Assembly (NCBI GenBank): GCA_934636325.1
Contig: CAKUAK010000121.1
Span: forward strand, 1 to 21,196
Source: an uncultured Eubacteriales bacterium
GTDB taxonomy: Bacteria > Bacillota > Clostridia > Oscillospirales > Butyricicoccaceae
Direction: 5' to 3'
Length of the DNA: 21,196 bases
The first letter of the stretch is position 1; every line of letters begins with the position of its first letter. Of this stretch, positions 14,403 to 21,196 are shown in pieces. The notes beneath the pieces were generated by a model that saw nothing but the letters and a program-made list of their open reading frames with translations, was not told the DNA's origin and made no database searches. Made by a program: the position numbers and the translations under genes.

Positions 14403-15014
14403 TCAATTATTCCCGGCTATGGCGGCGACACAGGCGTCGATGACCCTGACTATATCGTCGAGCTCCATAGAAGGCGTGCCCTCCGGCTTATCGGTCACCT
14501 GCCCCGGCAGATATGGTACATGGATGAAACCGGCCCGCATACCGGGATAACGCAGCTCGGCCATGCGCAGCGCGCCGTAGAGCACATGGTTGCAGAGATA
14601 TGTCCCCGCCGAATACGAGAATCTGACCGGAACGCCGGTCTCTTCGGCCCTTGCCAGCATGGCCCTGAAGGGAAAGGTCGAAAAATATGCCGCCGGTCCC
14701 TCGGGGTCGATGGGTTCTCCCACCAGCTTGATCCCGGTGTTATCGGGTATCCTGCCCTCGCAGAGGTTTATGCCGACACGCTCTATCCTGACGGCGTCGC
14801 TGCCTCCGGCCTGGCCGGTAAGGAGCACGACGTCGGGGCGGTATTCCTTTATATAGCCTTCAAGCACCTCAAGGGCGCGGAAATATACGACCGGAAGCTG
14901 TTTTTTGATGATCTCCGCCCCCTTCACATCCTCTGAAAGACGGCTGACCGCCATCCAAGAGGGATTGACCTCTTCTCCGCCGAAGGGCTCGAAGCCGGTT
15001 GCAAGTATCCTCAT
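14403..15014 (-). CDS. pcp: Pyroglutamyl-peptidase I
   Basis: 203 residues, family C15, usual length about 200-215. It removes N-terminal pyroglutamate from peptides in the cytosol. The catalytic triad is complete at the expected spacing: E78 (RIERVGIN), C141 (SAGTYLCNHVLY) and H165 (GFIHVPYLP). The N-terminus ILATGFEPFGGEEVNPSW is diagnostic. I chose the ATG at 15014, with AAAGGATGGAG upstream; the longer frame to 15143 runs through the promoter and has no family similarity. It is a single gene with its own promoter and terminator. Confidence 0.96.
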   Translation of the reverse strand: MRILATGFEPFGGEEVNPSWMAVSRLSEDVKGAEIIKKQLPVVYFRALEVLEGYIKEYRPDVVLLTGQAGGSDAVRIERVGINLCEGRIPDNTGIKLVGEPIDPEGPAAYFSTFPFRAMLARAEETGVPVRFSYSAGTYLCNHVLYGALRMAELRYPGMRAGFIHVPYLPGQVTDKPEGTPSMELDDIVRVIDACVAAIAGNN

Positions 15015-15041
15015 ATCTCTCCATCCTTTCACTTTTTTCTT

Positions 15042-15070
15042 ATTGTATAATATCGCGCCGCCGATTGCAA
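15042..15070 (-). promoter_or_regulatory. Promoter of pcp
   Basis: Minus strand TTGCAA (15065-15070), 17-base spacer, TACAAT (15042-15047), about 28 bases before the start codon. Confidence 0.65.
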
Positions 15071-15089
15071 TCGGGCGGTGCGCGCCATG

Positions 15090-15119
15090 TTGCGTCCGGC
15101 TGTTCATATGGTTTATAAT
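15090..15119 (+). promoter_or_regulatory. Promoter of the HAD phosphatase gene
   Basis: Exact TATAAT (15114-15119) with a weak TTGCGT (15090-15095) at an 18-base spacing, about 37 bases before the start codon. Confidence 0.55.
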
Positions 15120-15155
15120 ATCAGAAAAAAGACAGAGCCGCATATGGAGGATGAT

Positions 15156-15839
15156 ATGAGATATTCCGTCGTGCTTATAGATCTTGACGACACCCTGCTG
15201 GATTTCGGCGCGGCGTCCCGCTTTTCACTGCACCGCCTGACAGAGGGCTACCGACGCCCGATATCGCCCCGGGAGGCCGAGGATTTCGAGAGCATAAACG
15301 CCGAGTGCTGGCGCATGCTCGAGCGCGGGGAGCTGACCCGCGAGCAGCTGTCCCGCCGCCGCTTCGACATATTCTTTGAAAAGATAGGCATAAAGGCCGA
15401 TCCGCTGGAGGCCAACGCCCGCTTTCGCGCCGGGCTTGCCGACAGCGCCGTCCTTATCCCCGGGGCGCTTGAGCTCTGCCGTGGCCTGCATGAAATGTGC
15501 GGCCTTTATCTTATCTCGAACGGCTTTGTCGATACACAGAAAAAGCGCATTTCATCGGCCGGGCTGGACCGGTATTTCCACGGGGTCTTTACCTCCCAGG
15601 GCGTCGGATACACCAAGCCCGACCCCCTTTTCTTCCGCGCCGTTTTCGATTCGATAGGCCATGAGAAAGAGTCCGAGACGGTCGTTCTGGGCGACAGCCT
15701 GACCTCTGATATGGCGGGCGGGCATGCCTATGGCCTCGACACCTGTTGGTTCGATCCGAAGGGCCTGCCGAAGCCCGATACCTGCACATATTCGATAACC
15801 TCGCTGGATAGATTCATCCCCGATATACTGCTGGGATAA
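15156..15839 (+). CDS. HAD hydrolase, YjjG-like nucleotidase
   Basis: 227 residues. The haloacid-dehalogenase core is complete: motif I D9-L-D11-DT (nucleophile D9), motif II S121-N122 in LISNGF, motif III K154 in GYTKPDP, and motif IV GDSLTSDM (D180, D185), with an alpha-helical cap between motifs I and II. The family resembles YjjG/YfnB, which dephosphorylate nucleoside monophosphates, including non-canonical pyrimidines; the true substrate is not readable. I chose the ATG at 15156, five bases after GGAGG. It is a single gene with promoter and terminator, divergent from pcp. Confidence 0.85.
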   Translation: MRYSVVLIDLDDTLLDFGAASRFSLHRLTEGYRRPISPREAEDFESINAECWRMLERGELTREQLSRRRFDIFFEKIGIKADPLEANARFRAGLADSAVLIPGALELCRGLHEMCGLYLISNGFVDTQKKRISSAGLDRYFHGVFTSQGVGYTKPDPLFFRAVFDSIGHEKESETVVLGDSLTSDMAGGHAYGLDTCWFDPKGLPKPDTCTYSITSLDRFIPDILLG

Positions 15840-15859
15840 CCCCTAAATGTCATCTTTCC

Positions 15860-15894
15860 GCCTCGCGGACCGTCTGTGTCCGTGGGGCATTTTT
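15860..15894 (+). terminator. Terminator of the HAD gene
   Basis: 11-bp stem with two G-U pairs (15860-15870 with 15878-15888, 7-base loop) followed by ATTTTT. Confidence 0.8.
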
Positions 15895-16058
15895 GCGCCT
15901 TTTTATCTGCTGATTGACGATTTTTCTATTTTCAATATGTTTTTCATTATTTTAATTTATTGAAAATCTTAATAATATTTTGGACCTTTAATGCATTTAC
16001 AAATAAAGACATTTTTATTATTGACTTCCTATCCAAAACAAATCATAAGGAGACGAAA
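15895..16058 (+). promoter_or_regulatory. AT-rich leader of the ABC operon
   Basis: About 160 bases of clearly AT-rich sequence in an otherwise GC-rich window, upstream of the binding-protein gene. Several partial promoters are possible, for example TTTACA (15997-16002) with TATTGA 17 bases on, and none is convincing. I see no riboswitch or clear hairpin. The operon promoter must lie here. Confidence 0.4.
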
Positions 16059-16967
16059 ATGAACAAGAAGCTTCTTGCGATCATACTTGCTATGGTCATG
16101 GTATTTTCCATGCTTGCCGCCTGCGGCAGCAATGACGCCGACACAAACAACGGCAATAACGAGACACAGACCGACAACAACACAACAGACGACAAGAACA
16201 CCGAGGACAACAAGACCGAGGGTGAAGATAAAGGCTATGGCGAGCGCACGGTAGTCGTCGGCACACGCGGCGGCGGCGAGCCTTATTCCTACCTTCAGGA
16301 CGACGGCACATGGACAGGCGTAGAGGCCGAGCTGTGGGCCGAGGTCGAAAAGCGCACCGGCTGGACCATCGAGGTCAAGCAGGCTGCCGACATGTCCGCC
16401 CTCTTCGGCGAGCTTGATTCCGGCCGTATCGACGTAGTCGCCAACTGCGCCGCCATTACGGAAGCCCGCCTTGAGAACCACATCGCCTCCGATCCTATCT
16501 ATGCCGACGCGCAGGTAATTATCGTCCAGCCCGACAGCAAGTATTATACATTCGAAGATCTCCGCGGCTGCACGATGGGCGTTCAGGCCGGTCAGGCCGC
16601 CCAGGATACGGTCGAGAAGCTGGCCGAACAGTATGGCTGGGAAGTCATCCCTTATGAGAGCGGCGCCGCCGGATATCAGGACTGCAACCTTGGCCGTATA
16701 GATTCCTTCGCCGGCACGGTCACCAGCATCGAAAAGACAGAGCGCACACAGAACATGGAGTTCCGTATGCTTGAAGAGAAGCTCTTCGGCAACAACGTCG
16801 GCTGGTGGTTCCGCACCGATGACGAGAGCCGCGAGCTCCGCGATCAGCTCAATAAGGTCCTCGCCGAAATGCAGGAGGACGGTACAACTCCTGCCATCAT
16901 CGAAAAGTGGTTCTATGAGGATCTGACACAGCTGGTCTCCGATCAGTGGCTGACATCCGACCGCTAA
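16059..16967 (+). CDS. Amino-acid ABC transporter binding lipoprotein
   Basis: 302 residues. The signal peptide (KK start, hydrophobic 5-18) ends in the lipobox LAAC with C22 as the lipidated cysteine. A low-complexity Asn/Asp/Thr/Glu linker (about 23-60) follows, then a type 3 solute-binding domain. Markers are VVVGTRGGGEPYSYL, WTGVEAELWAEVEKRTGW, LDSGRIDVVANCAAIT and MGVQAGQAAQDTVEKL. These proteins capture polar amino acids outside the membrane. I chose the ATG at 16059, with AAGGAGACG upstream; the frame from 15960 has no ribosome site. It is followed after 34 bases by its ATPase. No permease gene is present, which is unusual. Confidence 0.9.
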   Translation: MNKKLLAIILAMVMVFSMLAACGSNDADTNNGNNETQTDNNTTDDKNTEDNKTEGEDKGYGERTVVVGTRGGGEPYSYLQDDGTWTGVEAELWAEVEKRTGWTIEVKQAADMSALFGELDSGRIDVVANCAAITEARLENHIASDPIYADAQVIIVQPDSKYYTFEDLRGCTMGVQAGQAAQDTVEKLAEQYGWEVIPYESGAAGYQDCNLGRIDSFAGTVTSIEKTERTQNMEFRMLEEKLFGNNVGWWFRTDDESRELRDQLNKVLAEMQEDGTTPAIIEKWFYEDLTQLVSDQWLTSDR

Positions 16968-17001
16968 ACTGCAGAGTCTATAACAAAAAGGAAGCATATT
17001 G

Positions 17002-17739
17002 ATGGTCGAAGTAAAAAATCTTTCAAAAACATTTGACGGAGCTACCGAAGTCTTAAAGGACATCAACCTCCACATAAAAAAGAACGAGGTCGTTGCCATC
17101 CTCGGCCCCTCAGGCACAGGCAAATCGACCCTTCTGCGCTGCCTCAACTATCTCTGCGAGCCGACCACCGGCATCGTGCGTGTCGGCGATGTCACTGTTG
17201 ATGCCGCCAACCACACCAAGCAGGATATAAGGAATCTCCGCCGCCAGTCGGCGATGGTCTTCCAGAGCTATAACCTCTTCAAGAACAAAACGGCAAAGGA
17301 AAACGTCATGGAGGCCCTTGTGACCGTCCAGAAAAAATCCAAGGCCGAGGCCGAAGAGGTCGCCATCCGCCTTCTCAAGAAGGTCGGCATGGAAGAGCGC
17401 AAGGATTTCTATCCCTCCAAAATGTCGGGCGGACAGCAGCAGCGTGTCGGCATCGCCCGCGCCCTGGCCGTCAACCCCGATGTCCTGCTCTTCGACGAGC
17501 CGACGTCGGCCCTTGACCCCGAGCTGGTCGGAGAGGTGCTCAACACCATAAAGCAGCTGGCAGAGGAAAACGCCACAATGATCCTCGTCACCCATGAAAT
17601 ACGCTTTGCAAGAAACGTCGCAAGCCGTATAATATTCATGGATCAGGGACAGATAGCGGCCGACGGCACGCCCGAGGAGATCATCGATCACCCCGAGAAC
17701 CCGAGACTGCGCCAGTTCCTCAATTTTGTATCAAAATAG
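17002..17739 (+). CDS. Polar amino-acid ABC transporter ATPase
   Basis: 245 residues, the normal length of the GlnQ/HisP-type subunit that powers amino-acid uptake at the inner face of the membrane. All motifs are intact: Walker A GPSGTGKST (35-43), Q-loop Q88 in MVFQSYNLF, signature SGGQQQR (142-148), Walker B LLFDE (162-166) followed by PTSALDP, and switch H198. AAGGAAG lies seven bases before the ATG at 17002; an adjacent TTG is a less likely start. It is co-transcribed with the binding protein, and the membrane subunit must come from elsewhere. Confidence 0.93.
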   Translation: MVEVKNLSKTFDGATEVLKDINLHIKKNEVVAILGPSGTGKSTLLRCLNYLCEPTTGIVRVGDVTVDAANHTKQDIRNLRRQSAMVFQSYNLFKNKTAKENVMEALVTVQKKSKAEAEEVAIRLLKKVGMEERKDFYPSKMSGGQQQRVGIARALAVNPDVLLFDEPTSALDPELVGEVLNTIKQLAEENATMILVTHEIRFARNVASRIIFMDQGQIAADGTPEEIIDHPENPRLRQFLNFVSK

Positions 17740-17748
17740 ATCCCGATC

Positions 17749-17780
17749 CGGGCAGGGCGAGGCTTCGCCCTGCCCGCTTT
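17749..17780 (+). other. Hairpin between the ATPase and M20 genes
   Basis: Perfect 12-bp GC-rich stem (17749-17760 with 17765-17776, 4-base loop) followed by only CTTT. It could be a weak terminator that lowers expression of the M20 gene, or an mRNA-stability element. Confidence 0.6.
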
Positions 17781-17799
17781 AACAAGAAAGGAGAAGCAT

Positions 17800-19008
17800 A
17801 TGCTGACACAGGAGATCAAAGATCTTGCACAAAAAAACGCCGACAAAATGATAGAGTTCCGGCGTGATCTGCACACCCATCCCGAGCTTTCACTTAAAGA
17901 GACCCGCACAGCCGCCCGCATCGCCGAAGAGCTCAGAAAGCTCGACGGCATCGAGGTCACAGAGGGCGTGGCCGGCGGCACAGGGGTCATCGGTCTCCTG
18001 CGCGGCGGCGCCGGAGAGGGCAAGACGGTGCTTCTGCGCGCCGACATCGACGCCCTTCCTATCGAAGAGGAATCGGGCGTTCCCTTCTCTTCCCAGAACT
18101 GCGGCGTCATGCATGCCTGCGGCCACGACGGCCACACATCCTGGCTGTTGGGCAGCGCGATGATCCTCTCTCAGCTCAAGGACCGCATCAAGGGCAACGT
18201 CAAGTTCGTCTTTCAGCCGGGTGAAGAGGGCGGCGGCGGCGGACGCATGATGGTCCGCGAGAGCCATGTTCTTGAAAACCCGACGGTCGACGCCGTCTTT
18301 GCGGCCCATGCCTGGCCCGAGGTCGAGGCCGGTCACATCGAGGTGGCGGCCCGCAGCGCCTTCGGCTTTGCCGGCGGCTTCACCATTAAGGTCACCGGCA
18401 AGGGCGGACACGGCTCATGGCCCCATGAGTGCATCGACCCCATCGCCGTCGCCAACCAGATCTACGGCGGCCTCCAGCAGATCGTCTCCCGCCGCCTGCA
18501 CGAGACATCGGCCAGGGTCCTTTCGGTCTGCACGATACACTCCGGCCCCCAGGACAAGAGCAATATCATCCCCGACTGCTGCACAATGACCGGCACGATA
18601 CGCTCCGACCGCCGTGAGGTCATGGAAGAGATGAAGCTCGAGATCAAAAAGGTATCCGAGGGTATCGCAGAGGCCAACGGCGCACATGCCGATGTCGAGA
18701 CGCGCTCTGGCGAGGCGGTCATCAATACCCCCGAGGCCGTTCCCTTCTGCATCAACGCCGCCTCCAAGATACTCGGCGCGGAGAATGTCGCCGTTGACAA
18801 TACCCCCCATCTGGGCGGCGAGGACTTCAGCGAGTATATCACCCGCGTTCCCGGCGCGTATATCTTCGCCGGTATCGCCACCGACGAAACCCGCGGCAAG
18901 TTCGGCCTGCACAGCAGCCACTTTATCCTCGAGGAATCCATGATCCCCAAGGTGGCCGCCGTATTCTCGCAGATGGCCGTCGACTTCCTCGAAAAAGGCA
19001 GCTTCTAA
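17800..19008 (+). CDS. M20D family amidohydrolase
   Basis: 402 residues, usual for M20D enzymes (hippurate hydrolase, N-acyl-amino-acid or N-acetyl-diaminopimelate deacetylases). They cleave an amide bond on an amino acid using two metal ions. Ligands seen: C107 and H109 in HACGHDGHT, E142-E143 in PGEEGGGG, H170 in AAHAWPE and a C-terminal histidine in GLHSSHF (H371). The insert domain carries the typical GKGGHGSWPHE. AAAGGAG lies seven bases before ATG. It is 60 bases downstream of the ATPase on the same strand, so the operon probably imports and then deacylates an amino-acid conjugate. The substrate is not known. Confidence 0.9.
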   Translation: MLTQEIKDLAQKNADKMIEFRRDLHTHPELSLKETRTAARIAEELRKLDGIEVTEGVAGGTGVIGLLRGGAGEGKTVLLRADIDALPIEEESGVPFSSQNCGVMHACGHDGHTSWLLGSAMILSQLKDRIKGNVKFVFQPGEEGGGGGRMMVRESHVLENPTVDAVFAAHAWPEVEAGHIEVAARSAFGFAGGFTIKVTGKGGHGSWPHECIDPIAVANQIYGGLQQIVSRRLHETSARVLSVCTIHSGPQDKSNIIPDCCTMTGTIRSDRREVMEEMKLEIKKVSEGIAEANGAHADVETRSGEAVINTPEAVPFCINAASKILGAENVAVDNTPHLGGEDFSEYITRVPGAYIFAGIATDETRGKFGLHSSHFILEESMIPKVAAVFSQMAVDFLEKGSF

Positions 19009-19018
19009 ATAACAATAT

Positions 19019-19048
19019 TCCCCCGGCCGCGCGGCCGGGGGAGCTTTT
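19019..19048. terminator. Terminator between the M20 and kinase genes
   Basis: Perfect 9-bp GC stem (19020-19028 with 19033-19041, loop GCGC) followed by AGCTTTT on the plus strand. The T-run overlaps the stop codon of the convergent minus-strand gene. Confidence 0.82.
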
Positions 19049-20078
19049 ATGTCCTGACGACAATATCACATTTTTCCCTTATCCCGAGGGAATCGAAATA
19101 GAGGTTTTCAAGGGGTATCCAGCGCGAGCGGAACATTTCAAGCGCGTCCTCCCCGTCCCTTGCTTTGATGCGTTCGAGCTGGGTCACGGGGTCGGTCGAA
19201 ACGAATATTTTAAGGTCGTACCTGCCGTCGATATGTGGATTCAGGCAGTAAGAGCCCTCTACTATCACAAGACCCGAAGACTCTATCCTACGCTGATGGG
19301 TCACCCTCCCGCAGGAGCAGTCAAAAACGCCGTAGCCGAAGCCCTCGCCCGACCCGAGATGGGGCAGGATCTCTTCGCCAAAGCGTTCATAGTGGACGTT
19401 CCCGCCGGGTTCTGCCATGCGCTCGGGTGTTTTCATATCGAACGGAAGGAAAAAGTCATCCATATGCACCACCGGCGCGCCGAAGATATACCCCAGCGTG
19501 TCGGCCAGCGTGCTCTTACCGCTGCCGCACATGCCGTCTATGGCCACGACAGCCGGAGCTCCAAGCCTCTCGACGGCGGCTATGGCATCGAGATATGGCA
19601 GGAAGCGCTTTTCTATCACACGGTAATGGGCGCGGTAACGCGATTTATACTGCTCACTATGGCTGACGGCCGGGAGTCCGGCATCCCGCCATTCATCCAC
19701 AGCCTGTGCAAATATTCCCCGGTCAAAGGGCAGCATGGCCTCGATATCCGGTGATCTGAGCATGGCCTCGACATCGGACAGGTCATTGACCTTCGGCCAT
19801 TTATCGGCGCTCAGGCAGAAGAGGGCGGCAAGGCTTTGGGCCGAAAGGCGGCAGTCGACGTCGAGCCGGGCCGCCCCGCCCTCCAAAAGCTCGACCTCCG
19901 GCTCCCCGGCTCTGCGCCGTCCGGCCTTTTCAAGCTCTTCGGCCGCGAAGGCCGCGGCCCTTCCGCGCTCGGGCGCCATATGCCCCGGGCCGAGCAGCGA
20001 CTGATAGCAGAATTTTATGATATCCCGAGGCTGCGCCCCGGGGTGCGACAATACATAATTTTCAAGGATATCGAACAT
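19047..20078 (-). CDS. Uridine-kinase-like protein with extra N-domain
   Basis: 343 residues in two parts. The C-terminal half (about 172-343) is a P-loop nucleoside-kinase fold: Walker A GMCGSGKST (182-190), DDFF (207-210) at the substrate site, FGEEILPHL, VIVEGSYCLNP and a lid with DGEDALEMFRSRW. Uridine kinases are about 200 residues, so the N-terminal half (1-170) is an addition that I cannot assign. It contains DIIKFCYQSLLGPGHM and KWPKVNDLSDVEAML. I chose the ATG at 20078, with GAGGTG upstream; a TTG nine codons earlier is weaker. It is a single gene. The phosphorylated substrate is uncertain. Confidence 0.8.
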   Translation of the reverse strand: MFDILENYVLSHPGAQPRDIIKFCYQSLLGPGHMAPERGRAAAFAAEELEKAGRRRAGEPEVELLEGGAARLDVDCRLSAQSLAALFCLSADKWPKVNDLSDVEAMLRSPDIEAMLPFDRGIFAQAVDEWRDAGLPAVSHSEQYKSRYRAHYRVIEKRFLPYLDAIAAVERLGAPAVVAIDGMCGSGKSTLADTLGYIFGAPVVHMDDFFLPFDMKTPERMAEPGGNVHYERFGEEILPHLGSGEGFGYGVFDCSCGRVTHQRRIESSGLVIVEGSYCLNPHIDGRYDLKIFVSTDPVTQLERIKARDGEDALEMFRSRWIPLENLYFDSLGIREKCDIVVRT

Positions 20079-20164
20079 CCGCTTCACCTCTATCGGGCAG
20101 ATCAATTTATCTTATCAAAATTATACTATTTTCCTATACCGGCTGTCAATCTGCCTCGCCCACC

Positions 20165-20194
20165 TTGCATTGATGCACCCATATGTGATAGAAT
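20165..20194 (+). promoter_or_regulatory. Probable promoter of the DUF1177 gene
   Basis: TTGCAT (20165-20170), 18-base spacer, TAGAAT (20189-20194), about 48 bases before the start codon. Confidence 0.5.
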
Positions 20195-20195
20195 C

Positions 20196-20219
20196 AGATT
20201 GCCGGATGACCGGTAATCT
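20196..20219 (+). other. Hairpin in the DUF1177 gene leader
   Basis: 10-bp stem with one G-U pair (20196-20205 with 20210-20219, loop ATGA), right at the expected transcript start and about seven bases before the ribosome site. It may protect the 5' end of the mRNA, or it may be an operator. Confidence 0.5.
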
Positions 20220-20242
20220 AATTGAATGGAGAGTATGTTGAA

Positions 20243-21175
20243 ATGCTCAAACAGGTAATGGATATATTTGAGCTGCTGGATGATCCCGCGGCCAGCGGCA
20301 AGGCCATAAAGGATCTCTTTGAACAGCGTGGCTTCGGCGACTGTGTCGAGGTCAAGACCCTCGAAGGTCCCAAGGGCACGACCGACTTCGTCAGGATCAT
20401 CATCAAGGGCTCTGACGGCAAGCTTTCCGGCGGCAGCGCCCCCACACTCGGCGTGACCGGCCGCCTCGGCGGTCTGGGCGCAAGACCCGAAATGATCGGA
20501 TTTGTCTCCGACGGCGACGGCGCGCTGACAGCTATCTCGGCCGCCCTCAAGCTCTGCGAAATGAAGAAGAAGGGCGACGTTCTGCCCGGCGACGTCATCG
20601 TCACGACCCATGTCTGCCCCGACGCCCCCACCTCGCCTCATTTCCCGACACCCTTCATGGGCTCTCCCGTCGAGATGGAGACCATCAACAAGCTGGAGGT
20701 CGAGATGCAGGTCGACGCCGTTCTTTCGGCCGACACCACAAAGGGCAACAAGATCATCTGCAAGCGCGGCTTCGCCATCTCCTGCCCGGTCAAGGAGGGC
20801 TATATCCTCAAGGCCAGCGACGATCTGGTCGAGATCATGAGCCGTGTCACCGGCCAGCCGGCATATGTATTCCCCCTGTCGATACAGGACATCACCCCCT
20901 ACGGCAACGGCGTATACCATATGAACAGCATACTCCAGCCCTCTGTCGCCACAACCGCCCCTGTCGTCGGCGTCGCCATCACGACCGAGACCCCTGTTGC
21001 GGGCTGCGCCACCGGCGCCACCCATCTGGTCGACGTCGAAGAGACGGCACGCTTCATCGTCGAGGTCGCAAAGGACTTCACCCGCGGCCAGTGCTCCTTC
21101 TATGACGAGGAAGAGTATCAAAAGCTGGTCGAGCTCTACGGCGACCTCAGGCACTTCCAGAAAAAGCACAGATAG
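20243..21175 (+). CDS. DUF1177 family protein
   Basis: 310 residues that I recognise as the uncharacterised DUF1177 family, mainly in Firmicutes. Conserved-looking blocks are VMDIFELLDDP at the start, LGVTGRLGGLGARPE, SDGDGALTAI, THVCPDAPTSPH, SADTTKGN, QDITPYGNGVYHMNS and VAITTETPVAGCATGATH. There is no signal peptide or membrane segment, so it is cytosolic. The several His, Asp and Cys residues in conserved blocks (HVCPDAP, DTTKGN) suggest a metal-dependent enzyme, but no reaction is known to me. GGAGAG lies nine bases before the ATG at 20243. The next gene is beyond the window. Confidence 0.85.
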   Translation: MLKQVMDIFELLDDPAASGKAIKDLFEQRGFGDCVEVKTLEGPKGTTDFVRIIIKGSDGKLSGGSAPTLGVTGRLGGLGARPEMIGFVSDGDGALTAISAALKLCEMKKKGDVLPGDVIVTTHVCPDAPTSPHFPTPFMGSPVEMETINKLEVEMQVDAVLSADTTKGNKIICKRGFAISCPVKEGYILKASDDLVEIMSRVTGQPAYVFPLSIQDITPYGNGVYHMNSILQPSVATTAPVVGVAITTETPVAGCATGATHLVDVEETARFIVEVAKDFTRGQCSFYDEEEYQKLVELYGDLRHFQKKHR

Positions 21176-21196
21176 TTTTCTCCCCACGGGCAAAGC

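Noticed and set aside
16029..17147. 372-codon minus-strand open frame
   Set aside because: It runs opposite the binding-protein gene and into the ATPase gene, both of which have intact motifs and ribosome sites.

Overview
The window looks like the chromosome of a spore-forming clostridial Firmicute, probably close to the Oscillospiraceae and of moderately high GC. The basis is a SpoIIE phosphatase, a Rex repressor, an S-layer-homology (SLH) protein, sigma-A promoters with near-consensus hexamers, strong AGGAGG-type ribosome sites and the mix of protein families. No phage, insertion sequence, integrase or CRISPR array is visible. Nearly all of the sequence is housekeeping genes on short operons.

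Layout. 1-2551: 3' part of a large SLH-type surface protein and its terminator. 2571-3183: a compact RNA-rich locus that I read as two type I toxin-antitoxin modules head to head. Two holin-like mini-proteins of 29 and 27 codons diverge from a 165-bp centre, and each 3' end is overlapped by a convergent antisense RNA with its own promoter and terminator. 3218-3382: tRNA-Ala(GGC). 3390-4087: YbaK-type editing protein and a small membrane protein (minus). 4165-4617: tadA (plus). 4689-9651 (minus): polA-rimI-tsaD as overlapping genes, then a 235-bp intergenic region with seven DnaA-box-like 9-mers, then rex. 9735-9883: tRNA-Gln(CTG) on the plus strand. 9960-15014 (minus): pcp, spoIIE, a 92-aa protein of unknown function and a LysM-G5-M23 cell-wall peptidase. 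15156-15839 (plus): a YjjG-like HAD phosphatase. 16059-19008 (plus): an amino-acid ABC substrate-binding lipoprotein, its ATPase and an M20 amidohydrolase, with no permease gene. 19047-20078 (minus): a uridine-kinase-like protein with an unusual N-terminal extension. 20243-21175 (plus): a DUF1177 protein.

How parts fit. polA, rimI and tsaD overlap and are probably co-translated from one promoter at 9697-9725. TadA, TsaD and the two tRNA genes belong to tRNA function, and the YbaK-type protein probably clears mischarged tRNA. SpoIIE and the M23 protein fit sporulation or envelope remodelling. The binding protein, ATPase and M20 hydrolase look like uptake and cleavage of an amino-acid conjugate or short peptide.

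Most worth following up: the paired toxin/antisense locus, including a 21-bp 5'-3' self-complementarity in one toxin mRNA, and the DnaA-box cluster upstream of rex. All calls come from reading the sequence; no database search was run.
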